Below, in pieces: positions 16,720 to 24,824 of a stretch of DNA of 39,120 nucleotides. Each line of letters starts with the position of its first letter. Within the stretch, counting starts at the first letter, position 1. This DNA is from Deltaproteobacteria bacterium (GTDB lineage: Bacteria; Desulfobacterota; DSM-4660; Desulfatiglandales; Desulfatiglandaceae). The stretch spans positions 1 to 39,120 of the forward strand of contig JABGPV010000014.1 of the NCBI GenBank assembly GCA_018644785.1, in the 5' to 3' direction. Both the position numbers and the translations under genes were made by a program. A model generated the notes under the pieces. That model worked only from the letters and a program-made list of their open reading frames with translations, did not search any database and was not told the origin of the DNA.

Positions 16720-18351
16720 TCAATGTGCGGGAGCCTGCGCGTCTGGATTGAGATCAGGAAAAGCGAAAGCGAATGCCTTGATGATTTCGGCCTTGGAAAG
16801 GTTGTCCTTGATTGCCCGTTTTGAAAGCCGGTGACGGGTTAGAAACAACCGTTTTCGCTCGGCTGGCAAGAGATCATCATGGAGCATTTCGAGGTTATCG
16901 TTTCTGTACATGGGGCAGGAGTGTTCAAGGGCATTGAACACCCGCTTGATGTGTCCCATAACGTCCATTGATGCCATGGTGCGGTGATGCCACTGGCCCA
17001 TGTAGCCGGTCAACCCGTAATTCCGGCGCATTTCGGGCTCATAGACGGGACTGAGCGGCGCCACACTGAATGGAAAAAGCGCCCATGAAAGTGTGCCCGG
17101 AAGCTCAGGGAACTCAATGAGCCTGATAAAATCCAGGGTTTTTTGAACCGTCTCTCCGGTTTCTCCGGGGAAACCAAAGAGAAAATAACAAGATACATCT
17201 ATTCCTGCTGCAAGGAGCCGTTTCACCACCCTGGCATAAAGTTGGGGGTTGGCTTTTTTGTTCATGTTAGCCAGTATTTGCGGGTCGGCTGATTCCAGGC
17301 CAAGGAGCACTTCAATGCAGCCGGATTTTTTCAGCAGTTCAAAATCAACATTTTCCAGCGCGGTTGCCCGAACCATGGTCATCCATTTGACGGGGATGTT
17401 TTCCTGGATGATACGCCTGGAAAGGGTGTTGAGATTACCCTTGCCATGTCTGAAGTTGTCGTCTGTGAAACGGACAAATTTGACCCCGCGTGCTGAAACG
17501 GCTTTGAGCTCTTCCACCAGCCTGTCCAGACTTTTGATGAACATGAGCCTGCGATCTTTGGTGAAGTTGCAGAAAGCGCACCTGAAAGGACATCCCTTAC
17601 TGGTCTGCACCGGTATAACCCCTGGCCTGAAAATTTTTTCGGGGAGTGATTCCCACGAAATGGATGTGTTCAGATTGTTGAAGATATAATCTTTTTGTTC
17701 TGAAAAAGAATATTTTCCGCCATCAAAGCGAACCGTGTTGGGCAAATCGTCCAGCGGGCGATTGAGGCGGATTCGCTGTAAGGCTGCCAGCAGGATATCT
17801 TCGCCCTGTAGGCCCGTAATGTACAAATTGACCCGGGGTTGCTCATTTTGAAAAAAAAGGAAATCATTTTCAGCCAGGCGGGTTTCATAGCCCGGATCAC
17901 TGGATCGTTGCAGCATGCGGTAGGACAGATTGACAAAAGGTCCCCCCGCGATGATGAAAATATCCGGTGCCTGGTTACGGATATCCTCCACAAGCCTGTG
18001 GAGCGTCTGTTTGTTGCGAATAAAGGTGGTGGAGATGACCACCGCGCGGGGGGGGTCCGCGAGCATTTCCTTGAACGTTTCGTTGTCTTTGAAATATCGG
18101 TCGATCAGTTTAATATGAAGGCCGCTTTTCAGCAGGTAGGAGAGAAGGTAGATGCCGTTCAAACGGTATGCGGCGCCCCAGTTCATGATGCCGCTTCCCT
18201 CAACGGGGGGAACAACGTGCCCGTTGTTTTTCAGGTAGTTTTTTAAAACCTGTATGGTGGCAACTTTTCCGTCCAGGCGCAAACGCTCATGAATGATATC
18301 GGCGGAACCCACATCGCCGGCTTCCGCAATAATGATGGCATCGAGGGGCAA
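16720..18351 (-). CDS. B12-binding-domain radical SAM protein
   Basis: A 543-residue iron-sulfur enzyme. The N-terminal half (about 1-200) looks like a cobalamin-binding Rossmann domain (AVVISTTFIRNKQTLHRLVE, IFIIAGGPFVNLSYRML). The radical SAM core begins at SKGCPFRCAFCNF, with Cys254, Cys258 and Cys261 as the CxxxCxxC that binds the [4Fe-4S] cluster. The GGE/strand motifs follow (FVRFTDDNFRHGKGN, LLGLESADPQILANMNKKAN, FLFGFPGETGETVQKT). It is of the BchE/methyltransferase-like class; the substrate is unknown. The start is a TTG (18349-18351) with AGGAG about 10 bases upstream. The neighbouring genes do not give the pathway. Confidence 0.85.
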   Translation of the reverse strand: MPLDAIIIAEAGDVGSADIIHERLRLDGKVATIQVLKNYLKNNGHVVPPVEGSGIMNWGAAYRLNGIYLLSYLLKSGLHIKLIDRYFKDNETFKEMLADPPRAVVISTTFIRNKQTLHRLVEDIRNQAPDIFIIAGGPFVNLSYRMLQRSSDPGYETRLAENDFLFFQNEQPRVNLYITGLQGEDILLAALQRIRLNRPLDDLPNTVRFDGGKYSFSEQKDYIFNNLNTSISWESLPEKIFRPGVIPVQTSKGCPFRCAFCNFTKDRRLMFIKSLDRLVEELKAVSARGVKFVRFTDDNFRHGKGNLNTLSRRIIQENIPVKWMTMVRATALENVDFELLKKSGCIEVLLGLESADPQILANMNKKANPQLYARVVKRLLAAGIDVSCYFLFGFPGETGETVQKTLDFIRLIEFPELPGTLSWALFPFSVAPLSPVYEPEMRRNYGLTGYMGQWHHRTMASMDVMGHIKRVFNALEHSCPMYRNDNLEMLHDDLLPAERKRLFLTRHRLSKRAIKDNLSKAEIIKAFAFAFPDLNPDAQAPAH

Positions 18352-18472
18352 TTGGGTGATTTCTCCTGTTTGATTTAAATATCAGATCCGCCGATGGTCT
18401 CGGAGAAACAAGGGAGTTTTTCAATGGGTGTTTGCTTTGACGTGTAGCGTCTTCTTGGAAGCTGCTCCAGAT

Positions 18473-19072
18473 TCATGGTTTTCCCGCGTCTGCCCGGGGT
18501 GTGCCTTTTAGGCCGATTTCATCGGCCACTTCCGTCATACCCGAAAGGGTATCTCTGATGAGGTCGGAAATTTCAACGCCCAGCATGCGAGCGCCTTTTT
18601 CTATGATGGAACGGTCAACACCTGCTGCGAACCGCTTGTCTTTCCATTTTTTCTTGACGGATTTTGGCTTGACATCCAGAATGCTCTTTGAAGGCCGGAT
18701 CAGGGCGGTTGCGGCGACCAGGCCCGTTAGTTCGTCAATGGCATAGAGTACTTTTTCAAGTTCTGTAACGGGTGCTACCTCCGAGCAGATGCCCCATCCA
18801 TGGCAGATAACAGCCCTGATATATTCCTCGGGCCAGTTCTTTGATTCGAGGATTTCTTTACTTTTCCGGCAGTGTTCTTCTGGAAATTTTTCATAGTCCA
18901 GGTCATGTACAAGACCGATGATGCCCCACTTGTCTTCATCTTCGCCTCGTTTCCTCGCAAAGTAGCGCATGACGCCTTCTACAGCCAGGGCATGTTTGAT
19001 GAGACTTTCATTCTTATTGTATTCTCGAAGGAGGGCGAAAGCATCCTCCCGGGTGGGTGTTTTTGGGCTCAT
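18473..19072 (-). CDS. HD-domain (HDIG-type) metal-dependent phosphohydrolase
   Basis: A 199-residue protein with an HD domain: NESLIKHALAVEGVMRYFAR (first His), GIIGLVHDLDYEKFPEEHC (His-Asp pair), then AVICHGWGICSEVAPVTELE and a downstream Asp-containing helix (LYAIDELTGLVAATALIRPS). This is the stand-alone HDIG/HD-superfamily hydrolase type, common in anaerobes and usually of unassigned substrate. The ATG at 19072 is chosen because GGGGAG lies 9 bases upstream, although the frame stays open to 19129. It lies 121 bases upstream of the radical SAM gene and may share its transcript. Confidence 0.8.
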   Translation of the reverse strand: MSPKTPTREDAFALLREYNKNESLIKHALAVEGVMRYFARKRGEDEDKWGIIGLVHDLDYEKFPEEHCRKSKEILESKNWPEEYIRAVICHGWGICSEVAPVTELEKVLYAIDELTGLVAATALIRPSKSILDVKPKSVKKKWKDKRFAAGVDRSIIEKGARMLGVEISDLIRDTLSGMTEVADEIGLKGTPRADAGKP

Positions 19073-19342
19073 GGCGTTATCTCCCCGCTTATTTGATACC
19101 GCCGGAATTGTGCCACAGAAGCCGGACAAAGTCCATATGTAAAACTACAAAAGATTTTCATTCTTTACCCGATTTCATGTATTGAAAAATCACGATGGTT
19201 TTGGTATGTTAACATTCAGTTTAGTGGATGTTTTCGTTAAAGGATCTCCTCACTGTCCCTGAAAATTATCGCTAAAATAGTATAAATTGATTAGAAGGAA
19301 TGCTAATAAAATCATATTCTATCTTGTAAGGAAAATTTTTTC

Positions 19343-19795
19343 ATGAAAAGGATATGGAACAAAAGTAAATCCTTATGCCTGCTTTTTGTGGTCCTTTTTT
19401 GTTTTGCCCCGAGCATTCACGGGGCTGATGGCGATAAAGAGGATGAGGGTTCACTCCCTGAAAAGCCACCTCGGCTGACCCTTAAAAAAGCGGTCATGTG
19501 CGAGGGCCTCAAAGAACTGGAGCCTGTCAACGAAACGATTATTTTCAGCGTGACACTGGGTAGTGTCATCTGTTTCACAGCTTTTGACCCGGTGCCTGAA
19601 AAGACGGTTGTCCACCATAACTGGTTTAAACGGGACCAGCCCGAGAAAAAATTAAAGCTGACCCTGAAACCGCCCAAGTGGTCCAGTTTCAGTAAAATAC
19701 GCATTCGAAATATGGAAGTGGGCCCCTGGCGAGTGGAGATAACTGATTCCAAAGGTAAAATTTTTCGAACCCTGCGGTTCAATGTTACGGAGTGA
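19343..19795 (+). CDS. Exported DUF2914-domain protein
   Basis: A 150-residue exported protein. A signal peptide covers about residues 8-28 (cleavage near SIHGADG). The remainder (AVMCEGLKELEPVNETIIFS, VICFTAFDPVPEKTVVHHNW, WSSFSKIRIRNMEVGPWRVE, then a final strand LRFNVTE) matches the DUF2914 pattern of a beta-sandwich with a His-x-Trp motif and a terminal G-x-W-x-V strand. The function of DUF2914 is not known. It is followed after six bases by the diadenylate cyclase fusion gene, so the three genes to 21885 probably form one operon. Confidence 0.75.
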   Translation: MKRIWNKSKSLCLLFVVLFCFAPSIHGADGDKEDEGSLPEKPPRLTLKKAVMCEGLKELEPVNETIIFSVTLGSVICFTAFDPVPEKTVVHHNWFKRDQPEKKLKLTLKPPKWSSFSKIRIRNMEVGPWRVEITDSKGKIFRTLRFNVTE

Positions 19796-19801
19796 TAGGC
19801 G

Positions 19802-21235
19802 TTGCAGAAACTTCTGATTTTTATATCCAGCATACGATGGCAGGACTTCATCGACATCGCGTTTAACAGCTATATCCTGTTTCGCCTTTACGCGCTTTTT
19901 CGAGGAACGGATGCCTTCAGAGTGCTTGTGGGGATTGCCTTTTTCTGGATTCTGCAAAGATTGGCCGTGTCCCTGGGACTCATTTTGACCAGCTGGATGA
20001 TGGAGGGCATTATCGCTGTTGCCGCTCTGATTGTCATTGTGGTTTTCAGGAACGAAATCAGATCCGTTTTCCGTGCACGAAACATCTGGGCGATTCTTTG
20101 GGGGCTACCCCGGAGGCCGATGAGAACCCCTGTGGAAATTATTACCGAAAGCGTCTTTGCCCTGGCGAAAAGGCGTATGGGAGCACTTATCGTTCTGCCC
20201 GGCAAAGAGGACCTGGAGGAATTTGTTCAACAAGGGATTCCATGGGATGGCAGGGTTTCCACGGAAATGATTGAAAGCATATTCTGGCCTAACAATCCCG
20301 TCCATGACGGGGCGGCCATCCTTGACGGAAACCGGGTTGTAGAAGTCGGGGTTATTCTCCCCCTTTCCCATCGAAAGGATTTGCCCAGTGCTTACGGAAC
20401 CCGTCACAGGGCTGCCGCGGGATTGTCGGAAACCACCGACGCGATGGTTATTGTTGTATCCGAGGAACGGGGATCAATTGCCATAACCCGGGGCTTCGAC
20501 GTGTTGGCCATTGACGGAAAAAAGCAATTGGTCAAAGCCCTCAGGGAGCACTTGGGAATCCGGGTAAACCAGAGCCAATTCTTGAAAAGAAGAAAGATTG
20601 AACTGAGGATCGCTGCCTTGGTGTCTCTTCTAATCGTTTCCGGCGTTTGGTTCAGCATCAGCAGGGGGCTCGATGCCATCAAAACGTTTGATATTCCTGT
20701 GGAGTATGCCAATCAGAAACCGGGTATGGAACTTCTGAACACATCCGCAACCTCCGTTCGACTTTTCCTGCAGGGATCAAGAGCGCTTTTGAAATCCATC
20801 AGCCCCGAACAGATCCGGGTGAAGATGGATCTGGACAAGGCTGTCGTGGGAACCAACACCTTTGCCATTACCAACAATAATCTTTCAATTCCTCCCGGAC
20901 TTTCCCTGAAGGAGGTGAGACCCATGGTGGTGGATGTGAATCTGGACACGCGTACAAAAAAAACCTTTCCCATACAGGCGGATTGGGTGGGGAAACTGCC
21001 TTCGGGTTTGATCCTTGTTCGAGCAAAAATCGAACCTTCGAAAGTCGAACTCATTGGGCCCAAGACAATTCTCCAAGGAATGCAGACGCTCTATACCACC
21101 AGCATCCCCCTCAACAACATCAAGGGTTCCGGAAAAATAGACGCGAAGCTGGTTATTCCATCCGCCTTTTTGAATTTGGAAACGGGATTCAAAGACACGG
21201 TTGAAGTGGAATATGAGGTAAGTAAAAGGAAATAG
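19802..21235 (+). CDS. Membrane diadenylate cyclase (CdaA-type) fused to YbbR domains
   Basis: A 477-residue protein that should make cyclic di-AMP from two ATP. An N-terminal membrane part (hydrophobic segments about 18-33, 40-62 and 68-82) is followed by the DAC catalytic domain with the hallmark DGA motif (Asp169-Gly-Ala) in PVHDGAAIL and the RHR motif (201-203) in GTRHRAAAGLSE. Another TM helix (about 268-286) leads to a region with YbbR-like repeats (for example PVEYANQKPGMELLNTSATS and VDVNLDTRTKKTFPIQADWV). In Firmicutes the cyclase CdaA and its YbbR-domain regulator CdaR are separate neighbouring genes; here they appear as one chain. The start is a TTG at 19802; it has only a weak ribosome-binding site but sits 6 bases after the previous gene. 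Confidence 0.85.
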   Translation: MQKLLIFISSIRWQDFIDIAFNSYILFRLYALFRGTDAFRVLVGIAFFWILQRLAVSLGLILTSWMMEGIIAVAALIVIVVFRNEIRSVFRARNIWAILWGLPRRPMRTPVEIITESVFALAKRRMGALIVLPGKEDLEEFVQQGIPWDGRVSTEMIESIFWPNNPVHDGAAILDGNRVVEVGVILPLSHRKDLPSAYGTRHRAAAGLSETTDAMVIVVSEERGSIAITRGFDVLAIDGKKQLVKALREHLGIRVNQSQFLKRRKIELRIAALVSLLIVSGVWFSISRGLDAIKTFDIPVEYANQKPGMELLNTSATSVRLFLQGSRALLKSISPEQIRVKMDLDKAVVGTNTFAITNNNLSIPPGLSLKEVRPMVVDVNLDTRTKKTFPIQADWVGKLPSGLILVRAKIEPSKVELIGPKTILQGMQTLYTTSIPLNNIKGSGKIDAKLVIPSAFLNLETGFKDTVEVEYEVSKRK

Positions 21236-21237
21236 GG

Positions 21238-21885
21238 ATGGGGGACAGACGTTTATTTTTGTTGTGGTGCAAACGGCTGAGAATGATTTTTGCCTTCCTC
21301 ACCATCTGTGCCTTTTGTGGATGCGCGACCCCCACCCCACCCCGGAATCCGGATAACATTTGCGAGATTTTCCGGGAGAACGGTGAGTGGTATGAAGATG
21401 CGGCGGATTCCTATGAAAGATGGGGTATTCCGATCCCGGTTATGATGGCCATTCTGCACCAGGAATCAAAGTATATTGGAGATGCCAAGCCACCCCGCAC
21501 TACCTGCTTATGGATTTTTCCCGGACCCCGGCCTTCCTCGGCCTATGGATATGCTCAGGTATTGGATGGGACCTGGGAGGAGTATCAGGAAAGTACGGAC
21601 AATTCCTGGGCTGATCGGGATGATTTCGGCGATGCCATCGATTTTGTGGGATGGTATTGTGCATTGAGCGTTAAAAAGTGCGGCATATCCGGAAACAATG
21701 CGCGGAATCTTTATCTGGCCTATCATGAAGGTCGAGGCGGATATAACCGAAAAACCTATGCCAAGAAAGCGTGGCTGTTGAAGGTGGCGAACAAGGTTCA
21801 GAAAAGAGCCACGAAATATCGAGGTCAATTCGCGGCATGTGAAAATGAGTTCAGGAAAAGCGGCTGCTGTTTGTGGCCTTTTTGA
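21238..21885 (+). CDS. Lytic transglycosylase-like lipoprotein
   Basis: A 215-residue protein with an N-terminal hydrophobic signal ending AFCGCATP, a plausible lipobox (Cys29). The mature protein carries an SLT-type core: YERWGIPIPVMMAILHQESK with catalytic Glu76, SSAYGYAQVLDGTWEEY, and YLAYHEGRGGYNRKTYAKKA, matching the GxxQ-like and AYN(x)G-type motifs of the lysozyme-like fold. It would cut peptidoglycan glycan strands, or it may be a non-enzymatic relative. The ATG starts 2 bases after the cyclase stop, so it shares its transcript, and it pairs functionally with the window's other cell-wall hydrolase. Confidence 0.75.
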   Translation: MGDRRLFLLWCKRLRMIFAFLTICAFCGCATPTPPRNPDNICEIFRENGEWYEDAADSYERWGIPIPVMMAILHQESKYIGDAKPPRTTCLWIFPGPRPSSAYGYAQVLDGTWEEYQESTDNSWADRDDFGDAIDFVGWYCALSVKKCGISGNNARNLYLAYHEGRGGYNRKTYAKKAWLLKVANKVQKRATKYRGQFAACENEFRKSGCCLWPF

Positions 21886-21952
21886 TCCCTTCCCCGGGTT
21901 TTCCTTCATCCTTCTTGGCCGGCGGACCCCGGCCCGGATCGAGATCGGCTGG

Positions 21953-22870
21953 TTATGATTCTTTAGGGAAAAGCATTTTTCCGGAAAAACACAAGTCATA
22001 CCCAGCGAGATCCTCACCCAGCCTTTTGAAGGGCGGTTCACTCAAAAACCCCAGGAATTGTTGCACACCTTTGTCAAAAAAACGTTCCTTGAGAATCAGC
22101 AAGTCAAAACTCTCCCATTTTATGGGAACAAAATCCAGGTCCAGGAGTTCGGCAACAGCCCGGATGCAGGGCCCGGCATGGGCGCGGCCGGAAAGAACTT
22201 CCAGCCCCAGGTCGAGGTGACGGGATACTTCCCGGGTATAACCTTCAAGCCCATTCCCTTCAATACCGGCTTTGGCCAGTTCCTCGTCCAGAAGCAAACG
22301 GGTTCCTGTGCCCAAAGGGCGGTTGATGATTTTGATATTGGCCTGATTGAGGTCGGCCACGCACCCAATGCCCCTGGGGTTGCCTTTTTCAACCAATAAT
22401 CCCTGTTCCCGGCGGCAGAGATTGATGATGCCGGGCATCTGGTCCAGCTCATCTCTGGCAAATCCAAAATTGTATTCCTCCCCGTCTTTCTGGATCAGGT
22501 GGCTTGAAGCGATATGGCAATGATTTCGCCTCAGCGCTCGAATACCCCCAAGGCTTCCCAAGTTCCCGAATGCCACCATCTCTTCAGGGTGACGTTGGTT
22601 GATCAGAGAGATGGCCCTGTCCAGCAGGATATCGTTGCTACCGGCGATAATGAGCATACCGTCATAGGGCGGCAGGGGATCCGGTTGCTTGGGAAAATTG
22701 ATGGTCTGGGCTTCCAGCCATTGTTCTACCAGATGACGGGGAAAGAGCCATTTGCCTGTGGCCTTGGTGGCTGGAAGGCCTTTTTCAGCAATCAGGGTAT
22801 AAACCATTTTTTCGTTGATACCCAAAAATTGTGCCAGCTCCCGGGTGTTGAGCAGTGATTTTATCTCCAT
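21953..22870 (-). CDS. HTH (excisionase-like) regulator with PBP-like effector domain
   Basis: A 305-residue DNA-binding regulator. Residues 1-60 match the HTH_17/excisionase-type fold (LLNTRELAQFLGINEKMVYT, TGKWLFPRHLVEQWLE). The rest is a periplasmic-binding-protein-like domain (PF12727 type): IIAGSNDILLDRAISLINQR, NLGSLGGIRALRRNHCHIAS, IINRPLGTGTRLLLDEELAK, LEVLSGRAHAGPCIRAVAEL and FVPIKWESFDLLILKERFF. The RPLGTGTRLLLD segment is the classical oxyanion/ligand-binding loop of these domains. In molybdate- and tungstate-related regulators this combination senses a metal oxyanion or cofactor; that is inference here. It is divergent from the porin gene, with palindromes between them, so it probably controls that operon and itself. 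Confidence 0.85.
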   Translation of the reverse strand: MEIKSLLNTRELAQFLGINEKMVYTLIAEKGLPATKATGKWLFPRHLVEQWLEAQTINFPKQPDPLPPYDGMLIIAGSNDILLDRAISLINQRHPEEMVAFGNLGSLGGIRALRRNHCHIASSHLIQKDGEEYNFGFARDELDQMPGIINLCRREQGLLVEKGNPRGIGCVADLNQANIKIINRPLGTGTRLLLDEELAKAGIEGNGLEGYTREVSRHLDLGLEVLSGRAHAGPCIRAVAELLDLDFVPIKWESFDLLILKERFFDKGVQQFLGFLSEPPFKRLGEDLAGYDLCFSGKMLFPKES

Positions 22871-22941
22871 GGGTCTTTTCCTCCCTGCCTAGCTTAGGAT
22901 TAATAGAACATGTGCGTGCATATAAGTCAATCTCCGATGTT

Positions 22942-23035
22942 TTATGGTTAGTTTTGGGGAGTTATAGTAATCTATAACATCAAAATAAATATTTTCTGTG
23001 AGAGCAAAAAAAATATTGACAATAAATAACCATAA
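22942..23035. promoter_or_regulatory. Pair of 9-bp inverted half-sites in regulator/porin intergenic region
   Basis: TTATGGTTA (22942-22950) and TAACCATAA (23027-23035) are perfect inverted complements 76 bases apart. Together with the central palindrome at 22961-22978 they flank the promoter zone, which is the layout expected for cooperative repressor binding or looping, but this is inferred. Confidence 0.35.
22961..22978. promoter_or_regulatory. Palindromic operator candidate GTTATAG-N4-CTATAAC
   Basis: A perfect inverted repeat (seven-base arms, four-base spacer TAAT) between the divergent regulator and porin genes. Its GTTATA half-site resembles the half-sites known for molybdate-sensor operators, which would fit an oxyanion-sensing PBP-like regulator, but the likeness is weak evidence. 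Confidence 0.5.
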
Positions 23036-23045
23036 GCGGTAAGAA
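23016..23045 (+). promoter_or_regulatory. Candidate sigma-70 promoter for the porin gene
   Basis: TTGACA (23016-23021) is followed 18 bases later by TAAGAA (23040-23045), 93 bases before the porin ATG. The right half-site TAACCATAA lies in the spacer, so a bound regulator would block polymerase. Confidence 0.4.
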
Positions 23046-23137
23046 GGGCGGTCGACTCTTTATGGCAAAAGCATCGAGTTGTCTTTTTTTTGCCCCTGCT
23101 TGAGTCAGATTTGACATAAACGTGAGGTGCTCGACGT

Positions 23138-24772
23138 ATGAAAATTTTTTTTGAGAAGCTGCAGACCGGCGGGCTTGCAACTCTCTTTTTCCTTTTGCTG
23201 TTTTTTGAAATGAATGGTGTCTGTGCCGCTGAAAGTCAGGCGTTGGAACAGTTGCTCGATCTGTTGCGGCAGAATGGCGCCATAAGCGATGAGCAGGCCG
23301 GAAAGATTAAGGCTACTCTGTCCAAAGATCAAAAGGCTCTGGCGGATCGGGAAAAGGAACTGGAGCAGCGGGAAAAGGCGCTGGTCCAAAGAGAACAGGC
23401 ACTCAAGGAGAAGGTCCAGTCTCCGGGTGAAAAGGTCATTGGTCATGAAGGGAGAAAACCATCTACTTTATCGCTTCCAGAAGAAAAGAGAGAAGTAAAA
23501 ACAGCGAAGGATGAAACTGGAAAAGCTGTTCAGATGATTCCGGAAAAAGAAAACGGTTTTCCATTGGAAGCCGTATTCGATGATGGGTTCTATTTGCGTT
23601 CTAGGGAAAAAGACCTTTTCGAATTGCGCATCGGTGGCCTGCTTCAGGTGGATTATCGCTATTTCAACTATGACAGCGATGCGGATCCCGACAAAAATCG
23701 ATTTGACATTCGTCGGTCCCGGTTGCTCCTTACGGGCCACCTGTACAAACGTTTTTTTTATAAATTTCAGTACGAGTTTCAGGGGGCCGGGGGCCGCAGA
23801 CTTTTAGACGCCTATGTGGACACGGCAGTGCTGCCGTTTATCTCTTTTCGGGTGGGTCAGTTCAAAGAACCCTTCAGCCTTGAACAATATACTTCCGACA
23901 GGAATATTCCCTTTTCAGAACGCTCCATGGGTTTTTTCCTGACACCATGGCGGGATGTGGGCCTGATGGCCCACGCTTCCCTGTGGAAGGATCGCATTTA
24001 TTACGGTGTGGGCGTTTTTAACGGCGACGGGGTGGACGATACGGTGGGGGGCGATTCTGATTCTCCGGAGCTTACGGGCCGGGTTGTTTACGCCCCCTTC
24101 AGGAATATGGGCATTCCCCTGTGGCACGGGCTGCAGGTGGGGGGCTCCTACAGCTACGCCAAAGTGGATCGAAACAATGTCAAAGTGGATGTCAGAACCA
24201 ATGGGTTGACCTCATTCTTCAAAGTGAATTCAGCGGCAAAATTCAACATTATTCGTGATGTGGATGCCCGTACCCGATATGGTGCTGAGCTGGCCTGGGC
24301 TTATGGTCCTTTGCTCCTGTGGGGAGAATACATCAATTTGCGGTTCACGGATGTGAAAACCAGCGATGCTCAGTTTAACATTAATTTAAAAGATCATTAT
24401 GGGTCCTTGTTGTGGATGATCACGGGGGAGAAACCGACCCTAGAACAGGGCGTGATTCAACCCATCAGGCCGCTCCGGAATTTCTGGCAGGGTGGCTGGG
24501 GGGCAGTGGGCCTGGCGTTTCGTTATGATCACTTCGACGGTGGCGATGCCGCCTACGAATATCTCATTGATCCGGGAACTTCCGTTCGAGAAGCCACCGC
24601 CTATACCCTCGCCGTCAACTGGTATCTCAATCCCTATGTTCTTTTGCTCCTCAACGCCACGAGAACAAATTTTGACCGCCCCCTGCTTATTGATAAAGAT
24701 TCCCTCACCGGGGAAGCCTTATACAGTGACCGGGAAGATGTGATCACAGGACGTTTCCAGTTTCAATTTTAG
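23138..24772 (+). CDS. OprO/OprP-type outer-membrane porin with N-terminal coiled coil
   Basis: A 544-residue outer-membrane porin of the phosphate-selective porin (OprP/OprO) type. A signal peptide (cleavage near CAAESQ) leads to a short helical and coiled-coil region (ALADREKELEQREKALVQRE) that could trimerise or tether to peptidoglycan. The beta-barrel has the characteristic openings ELRIGGLLQVDYRYFNYDSD, RFDIRRSRLLLTGHLYKRF, VGQFKEPFSLEQYTSDRN and the C-terminal RFQFQF ending in Phe. Anion selectivity is inferred from the family; the actual solute is unknown. It sits divergent from the regulator and 52 bases ahead of the diheme protein gene on the same strand. Confidence 0.88.
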   Translation: MKIFFEKLQTGGLATLFFLLLFFEMNGVCAAESQALEQLLDLLRQNGAISDEQAGKIKATLSKDQKALADREKELEQREKALVQREQALKEKVQSPGEKVIGHEGRKPSTLSLPEEKREVKTAKDETGKAVQMIPEKENGFPLEAVFDDGFYLRSREKDLFELRIGGLLQVDYRYFNYDSDADPDKNRFDIRRSRLLLTGHLYKRFFYKFQYEFQGAGGRRLLDAYVDTAVLPFISFRVGQFKEPFSLEQYTSDRNIPFSERSMGFFLTPWRDVGLMAHASLWKDRIYYGVGVFNGDGVDDTVGGDSDSPELTGRVVYAPFRNMGIPLWHGLQVGGSYSYAKVDRNNVKVDVRTNGLTSFFKVNSAAKFNIIRDVDARTRYGAELAWAYGPLLLWGEYINLRFTDVKTSDAQFNINLKDHYGSLLWMITGEKPTLEQGVIQPIRPLRNFWQGGWGAVGLAFRYDHFDGGDAAYEYLIDPGTSVREATAYTLAVNWYLNPYVLLLLNATRTNFDRPLLIDKDSLTGEALYSDREDVITGRFQFQF

Positions 24773-24824
24773 CCCTGATTCAATGTGATGAAAGGTGACG
24801 AAGCTTTAATCTAAGGAGGAAAAA

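Noticed and set aside
21953..22870. TunR-type tungstate regulator
   Set aside because: TunR proteins have a XerC/D-like DNA-binding domain and ModE-type sensor; this protein has an excisionase-like HTH and PBP-like domain, so only the general oxyanion idea is kept.
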